Shown here one piece after another: positions 58,365 through 64,000 of a stretch of 64,000 nt of DNA. How positions within the stretch are numbered: the stretch's first letter is position 1; the number at the start of each line of letters is the position of its first letter. The stretch is from Manis javanica. Taxonomy: Eukaryota; Chordata; Mammalia; Pholidota; Manidae. The translations under genes were made by a program, and so were the position numbers. The DNA is taken from NCBI RefSeq assembly GCF_040802235.1, contig NC_133169.1:46259034-46323033 (forward strand). Reading direction: 5' to 3'. A model generated the notes under the pieces. It did not search any database. It was not told the origin of the DNA and worked only from the letters and a program-made list of their open reading frames with translations.

Positions 58365-59214
58365 ATGAAAAGGAGGAAGAATTTGGTCCTGTCCAGAATT
58401 ACTCACACAACCTCTGAGAGAGGGTCTGGGGAGATAGACTTAACCAATCTCCCCAAAAAAGAATTAAAAATATAGGTCATAACCATGCTGATGTATCTGC
58501 AGAGATCTATGCAAGAGGTAAAGGGTAAAGTTGGGAGGGAAAATACAGAAATAAAACAATCTCTGGAAGGACTTAAGAGCAGACTGGATGAGGTGCAAGA
58601 TGCCATTAATGGAATAGAAATCAGAGAACAGGAACACAGAGAAGCTGAGGCAGAGAGAGATAAAAGGATCTCCAGGAATGAAAGAATATTAACAGAACTG
58701 TGAGACCAATCCAAATGGAACAATATTTCCATTATAGGGTTACTGCAACAAGAAGAGAGAGAAAGGGATAGAAAGTGTATTTGAAGAAATAATTGCTGAA
58801 AACTTCCCCAAACTGGGGGAAGAAATGGTCTCTCAGAAAATGGACGCCCACAGAACTCCCAACACAAAGGACCCAAGGAGGACAACACCAATACATATAG
58901 TAATTAAAATGGCAAAGATCAAAGACAAGAACAGAGTATTATAGGCAGCCAGAGAGAGAAAAACAGGTGACCTACAAAGGAAAACCCATCAGGCTATCAT
59001 CAGACTTCTCAACAGAAACCTTACAGGCCAGAAGAGAATGGCATGATATATTTAATGCAATGAAACAGAAGGGCCTTCAACCAAGAATAGTGTATCCAGC
59101 ACGATTATCATTTAAATATGAAGGGGGATTAAACAATTCCCTGACAAGCAAAAGTTGAGGGAATTTGCCTCCCACAAACTACCTCTACAGGGTATTTTAG
59201 AGGGACTGCTCTAG
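58365..59214 (+). pseudogene. L1 ORF1, broken
   Basis: The ATG at 58,365 starts text matching the intact ORF1 at 52.8-53.7 kb. It hits a stop soon after, near 58,474, and shows more stops and shifts. Surviving pieces are the coiled-coil part (58,485-58,703) and the C-terminal domain with TYKGKPIRLSSDFSTETLQA (58,967-59,158). Ends at TAG 59,212-59,214. Confidence 0.85.
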
Positions 59215-59522
59215 ATGGAAACACTCCTAAGGCTAAATAGATGTCACCAGAGAAAATAAAATCACACCAAAGAAAGGAGACCAACCAAATACTAACTAAG
59301 GGCAAAAAATAAAATCAAATACTCACAACAGCATTCAAAGGAAATGCAAAATAACACAGAATAAAACACTCAACATTAAAAAATGGAGGAGGAAGAATAA
59401 TAAGGGAGAGAAATAAAGAATCATCAAACTGTGCTTATAATAGCTTAATAACCAAGTTAAATTAGACAGATAGGAAAGAAGTTAACCTTGAACCATTGGT
59501 AACCACAAATCTAAAGCCTGCA

Positions 59523-62500
59523 ATGGCAATAAGTACATATCTTTCAATAATCACCCTAAATGTAAATGGACTGAATACACCAATCAAAAGACACAGAGTA
59601 ATAGAATGGATAAAAAAGCAAAACCCATCTATATGCTACTTACAAGAGACTGACCTCAAACCTAAAGACATACGCAGACTAAAAGTCAAGGGATGGAAAA
59701 ACATACTTCAGGCAAACAATAGGGAGAAAAAAGCAGGTGTAGCACTACTGATATCAGACAAAATAGACTTCAAAATAAAGAAAGTAACAAGAGATAAAGA
59801 AGGACATTGCAAAATGATAAAAGGGTCAGCCCAACAAGAGTATGTAACCATTATAAATATATATATGCACCCAATACAGGAGCACCAACATTTGTGAAAC
59901 AAATACTAACAGAATTAAAGGAGAAAATAGAATGCAATGCATTCATTTTAGGAGACTTCAACATGACCCCCACTCTAAAGGATAGATCCACCAGACAGAA
60001 AATAAGTAAGGACACAGAGGCACTGAACAACACACTAGAACAGATGGACTTAACAGACATTTACAGAACTCTACACCCAAAAGCAGCAGGATACATATTC
60101 TTCTCAAGTGCACATGGAACATTCTCCAGAATAGCCCACATACTGGGCCACAAAACGAGCCTTTGTAAGTTCAAAAAGACTGAAATTCTACCAAACAACT
60201 TCTCAGACCACAAAGGCATAAAACCAGAAATAAATTGTACAAAGAAAACAAAAAGGTACACAAATACATGGAGGCTTAACAACATGCTTCTAAATAATCA
60301 ATGGATCAATGACCAAATTAAAACAGAGATCAAGCAATATACGGGGACAAATGACCAACAGCATAAAGCCCCAATTTCTGTGGGACGCAGTGGAAGCAGT
60401 TTTAAGAGAAAAGTATATAGCAATCTAGGCCTATCTAAAGAAGGAAGAACATTTCCAAATGAATAGTCTAAAGTCACAATTATTGGAACTGGAAAAAGAA
60501 GAACAAATGAGGCCCAAAGTCAGAAGAAGGATGGACATAATAAAGACCAGAGATGAAATATATAAAATTGAGGACAATAAAATAATAGAAAAAATCAATG
60601 AAACCAAGAGTTGGTTCTTTGAAAAAATAAACAAAATAGATAAGCCCCTAGCCAGACTTATTAAGAGAAAAAGAGAATCCACACACATCAACAGAATCAG
60701 AAATGAGACAGGAAAAATCACAATGGATCCCACAGAAATACAAAAAATTATTAGAAAATACTACAAAAATCTATATGCTGACAAGTTGCAAAACCTGGAA
60801 GAAATGGAGAATTTCCTAGAAAAATAGAACCTTCCAAGACTGACCAAGGAAGAAAAATCTAAACAAACCAATTACCAGCAAAGAAATTAAAGTGGTAATA
60901 AAAAAACTACCCAAGAACAAATCCCCCAGGCCAGGTGGATTCACCACTGAATTTTATCAGACTTATAGAGAAGACATAATACCCATTCTCCTTAAAGTTT
61001 TCCAAAAAATAGAAGAGGAGGGAATACTTCCAAACTCATTCTATGAAGCCAGCATCACTCTAATACCAAAACCAGGCAAAGACCCCACCAAAAAAGAAAA
61101 TTACAGATCAATATCCCTGATGAACATAGATGCAAAAATACTCAACAAAATATTAACAAACTGAATTCAAAAGTACATCAAGAGAATCATACACCATGAC
61201 CAAGAGGGATTCATCTCAGGGATGCAAGGCTGGTACAACATTCAGAAATCCATCAACATCATCCACCACATCAACAAAAAGAAGGACAGAAACCACATGA
61301 TCATTTCCATACATACTGAAAAAGCATTCGACAAAATTCAACATCCATTCATGATAAAAACTCTCAACAAAATGGGTATAGAGGGCAAGTACCTCAACAT
61401 AATAAAGGCCATATATGACAAAGACACAGCCAACATCATACTTAGCAGCAAGAAGCTGAAAGCTTTTCCTCTAAGATTAGGAACAAGACAGAAATGCCCA
61501 CTCTCCCCACTGTTATTCAATATAATACTGGAGGTTCTAGCCACAGCAATCAGACAATGCAAAGAAATACAAGGCATCCAGATTGGTAAAAAGGAAGTCA
61601 AACTATCACTATTTGCAGATTACATGATATTGTACATATAAACCCTAAAGACTCCATTACAAAACTACTAGAACTAATATCTGAAATCAGCAAAGTTGCA
61701 GGATACAAAATTAATACACAAAAATCTGTTGCTTTCCTATATACACTAAAGATGAATTAACAGAAAAAGAAATCAGGAAAACAATTCCATTCACAATTGC
61801 ATCAAAAACAATAAAATACCTAGGAATAAATCTAACCAAGGAAGTGAAAGACCTATACACTGGAAACTACAAGACACTCAGAAGAAATTAAAGAGGACAC
61901 TAACAAATGGAAACTCATTCCATGCTCTTGGCTAGGAAGAATTAATATTGTCAAAATGGCCACCCTGCCTAACGTAATCTACAGAATCAATACAATTACT
62001 ATCAAAATACCAACAACATTCTTCAACAAACTGGAACAAATAGTTTTAAAATTCATATGGAACCACAAAAGACCCCAAATAGCCAAAGCAACCCTGAGAA
62101 GAAAGAATAAAGCAGGGGAAATCTCACTTCCCAAATTCAAGCTGTACTACAAAGAAACAGTAATCAAGACAATTTGGTACTGGCACAAGAACAGACACAC
62201 AGACCAGGGGAACAGAGCAGAAACTCCAGACATTAACCCAAGCATATCTGGTCAATTAATATATGATAAAGGAGCCATGGACATACAATGGGGAAATGAG
62301 AGCCTCTTCAACACTTGGTGGTGGCAAAACTGCACAGCTACATGTAAGAGAATGAAACTGGATCTTTGTCTAATCCCATACACAAAAGTAAATTCGAAAT
62401 GGATCAAAGACTTGACTGTAAGTCATGATACCATAAAACTCTTAGAAAAAAACATAGGCAAAAATCTCATGGACATAAACATGAGTGACTTCTTCATGAA

Positions 62501-63350
62501 CATATCTCCCCAGGCAAGGGAAACAAAAGCAAAAATGAACAGGTGGGACTATATCATGCTGAAAAACTTCTGTACAGCAAAGGACACCATGAATAGAACG
62601 AAAAGGTATCCTAAAATATGGGAGAATATATTCATAAATGACAGATCCAATAATGGGTTGTCATCAAAAATATATAAAGAGTTCACACACCTCAATAAAC
62701 AAAAAACAAATAATCCAATTAAAAAATGGGCAGAGGAGCTGAATAGACAGTTCTCTAAAGAAAAAATTCAGATGGCCAACAGACACATGAAAAGATGTTC
62801 CACATCGCTTGTCATCAGAGAAATGCAAATTAAAACCATAATGAGATGTCACCTCACACCAGTAAGGATTTCCACCATCCAAAAGACAAACAACAACAAA
62901 TGTTGGTGATGTTTTGGAGAAAGGGGAACCCTCCTACACTGCTGGTGGGAATGTAAATTAGTTCAACCATTGTGGAAAGCAATATGGAGGTTCCCCATAA
63001 AGCTCAAAATAGAAACACCATTTGACCCAGCAATTCCACTTCTAGGAATTTACCCTAAGAATGCAGCAGCCCAGTTTAAAGAAGACAGATGCACCCCTAT
63101 GTTTATTGCAGCACTATTTACATTAGTCAATAAATGGAAGCAACCTAAATGTCCATCAGTAGATGAATGGATAAAGATGATATGGTACATATACACAATG
63201 GAATATTATTCAGCCATAAGAAGAAAACAAATCCTACAATTTGCAACAACATGGATGGAGCTAGAGGGTATTATGCTTAGGGAAATAAGCCAGGTGGAGA
63301 AACCAAATGATTTCACTCATATGTGGAGTATAAGAGCAAAGAAAAACTGA
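59523..63350 (+). pseudogene. L1 ORF2, broken by many stops and frameshifts
   Basis: Spans the full ORF2 length but is split into at least seven frames (breaks near 59,850, 60,460, 60,827, 61,165, 61,641, 61,900 and 62,909). The endonuclease start LNVNGLNTPIKRHR is clear. The RT motif reads FADYMILYI, so the catalytic FADD has lost an Asp. The Cys-rich C-terminus is cut by a stop at 62,909. Ends WSIRAKKN. Confidence 0.9.
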
Positions 63351-63675
63351 AGGAACAAAACAGCAGCAGAATCACAGAACCCACAAATGGACTAACAGTT
63401 ATGAAGGGAAAGGGACTGGGGAGGATGGTTGGGAAGGGAGGGATAAGGGTGAGAAAAAGAAAGGGGGCATTACAATTAGCATGTATAATGTTGAGGGGGC
63501 ACAGGGAGGGCTGTGCAACACAGAGAAGACAAGTTGTGATTTTACTGCATCTTATTACGCTGATGGACATTGACTGTGAAGGGGTATGTGAGGGGGACTT
63601 GTTGAAGGCGGCAGCCTGGTAAACATAAAGTTTTTCATGTAATAGTAGATTAATGATACTAAAATAAAAAAAATA
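63351..63675 (+). other. L1 3' UTR and A-rich tail
   Basis: About 320 bases with a moderately G-rich purine tract at 63,410-63,470 and an A-rich end at 63,659-63,675. Serves as the comparison that shows where the minus-strand L1's ordinary 3' end should be. Confidence 0.75.
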
Positions 63676-63689
63676 ACAGTATGTTAAAA

Positions 63690-64000
63690 GAAACAGTCAA
63701 AAAAAATTTAAGGGGAGCTCTCAGGAATTAAAAGCATGGTAGCTGACATTAAAAACTCAACAGAAGAGTTAGAAGATAAAATTAATGAAAATTCTCAGAA
63801 AATAAAAAAAAAAAAATAAAGAAAGAAAGGAAGGTCAAAGAAAAGAGAATGCCAATCCAGGATATCCAGTAGCTAAGGCTTAGGGTTTCTAAAAAGAGAG
63901 AAATTAAGGAAAGGGGGAAAAGTATCAACAAAACAATTGAAAAATTCCCAGAACTAAAGGACAGGGGCTTTCATAGTATAAAGACCTGCCAAGAATCTAG
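63690..64000 (+). mobile_element. Older L1/HAL1-type ORF1 fragment
   Basis: Sense text 'gctgacattaaaaactcaacagaagagtt' (split), 'gaaaattctcagaaaataaaa' (approximate) and 'aattcccagaactaaaggacaggggctttc' (split) matches the ORF1 coiled-coil region of older L1M/HAL1 elements. It is cut by the window end. The younger L1 appears to have inserted at or near its 5' side. Confidence 0.6.

Larger units (their letters stand above)
57296..63675 (+). mobile_element. Full-length but decayed LINE-1
   Basis: Starts GGGGGGAGGAGCCAAGATGG and ends in an A-rich tail after 'aatgatactaaaataaaa'. It holds a 5' UTR of about 1.07 kb, ORF1 (58,365-59,214), ORF2 (59,523-63,350) and a 3' UTR of about 320 bases, with no 3' extension. 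Many stops and frameshifts make it inactive and older than the copy at 46.6-54.3 kb. A possible diverged duplication ('taaagaacaatca' at left, 'taaaagaaacagtca' at right) is only suggestive. Confidence 0.93.

Noticed and set aside
1-64000. CRISPR arrays, operons, tRNA or rRNA genes
   Set aside because: None seen. The sequence is mammalian; the only tRNA-related text is the 18-base retroviral primer site.

Overview
This is mammalian nuclear DNA. It is AT-rich, intron-containing and repeat-dense. Its repeats (L1, L2, MIR, solo ERV LTRs, an IAP-like class II ERV) are typical of a placental mammal. I recognise no lineage-specific young SINE (no Alu, B1/B2, CAN or Bov type) in 64 kb. That absence, plus L1 copies with a distinctive long 3' tail, makes a laurasiatherian with low SINE content, possibly a pangolin, my best guess. 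This is inference; nothing here fixes the species.

Layout. 1-3.0 kb: the 3' part of a FAM170-family (FAM170A-like) gene, with one upstream exon, a 2-kb intron and the terminal coding exon with a poly(A) signal. 3-20.9 kb: ancient L1, L2 and MIR debris plus an isolated GC-rich ~43-bp-unit minisatellite (8.18-8.77 kb). 20,970-28,995: a complete, young, IAP-like betaretroviral provirus on the minus strand. Its two 334-bp LTRs differ at only three sites. It has a perfect 6-bp target duplication, a tRNA-Phe primer site, a polypurine tract, open gag, pro, pol and env frames, and both -1 frameshift heptamers. 29-38 kb: antisense old L1 broken up by a short L1-derived retroposon with a perfect 16-bp duplication and by two solo LTRs of one family, followed by a 1.2-kb L2. 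38-45 kb: mostly unique sequence with MIR pieces and a GATA microsatellite. 45,258-46,232: an olfactory receptor pseudogene with two frameshifts. 46,642-54,280: a full-length minus-strand L1 with intact ORF1 and an ORF2 broken by one frameshift. Its 3' end carries a 1.8-kb extension with two internal A-tracts and a retroviral Env-TM-like segment. 55.9-57.1 kb: a third solo LTR of the same family. 57,296-63,675: a second full-length but heavily decayed L1 on the plus strand. The window ends in an older L1/HAL1-type ORF1 fragment.

How it works together. The FAM170-like gene is the only host coding gene I can support. The provirus is the most complete coding system: one genomic RNA would make Gag, Gag-Pro and Gag-Pro-Pol through two -1 frameshifts, and a spliced RNA would make Env. 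The long-tailed L1 looks like a product of serial 3' transduction that picked up ERV-derived sequence and its polyadenylation signal.
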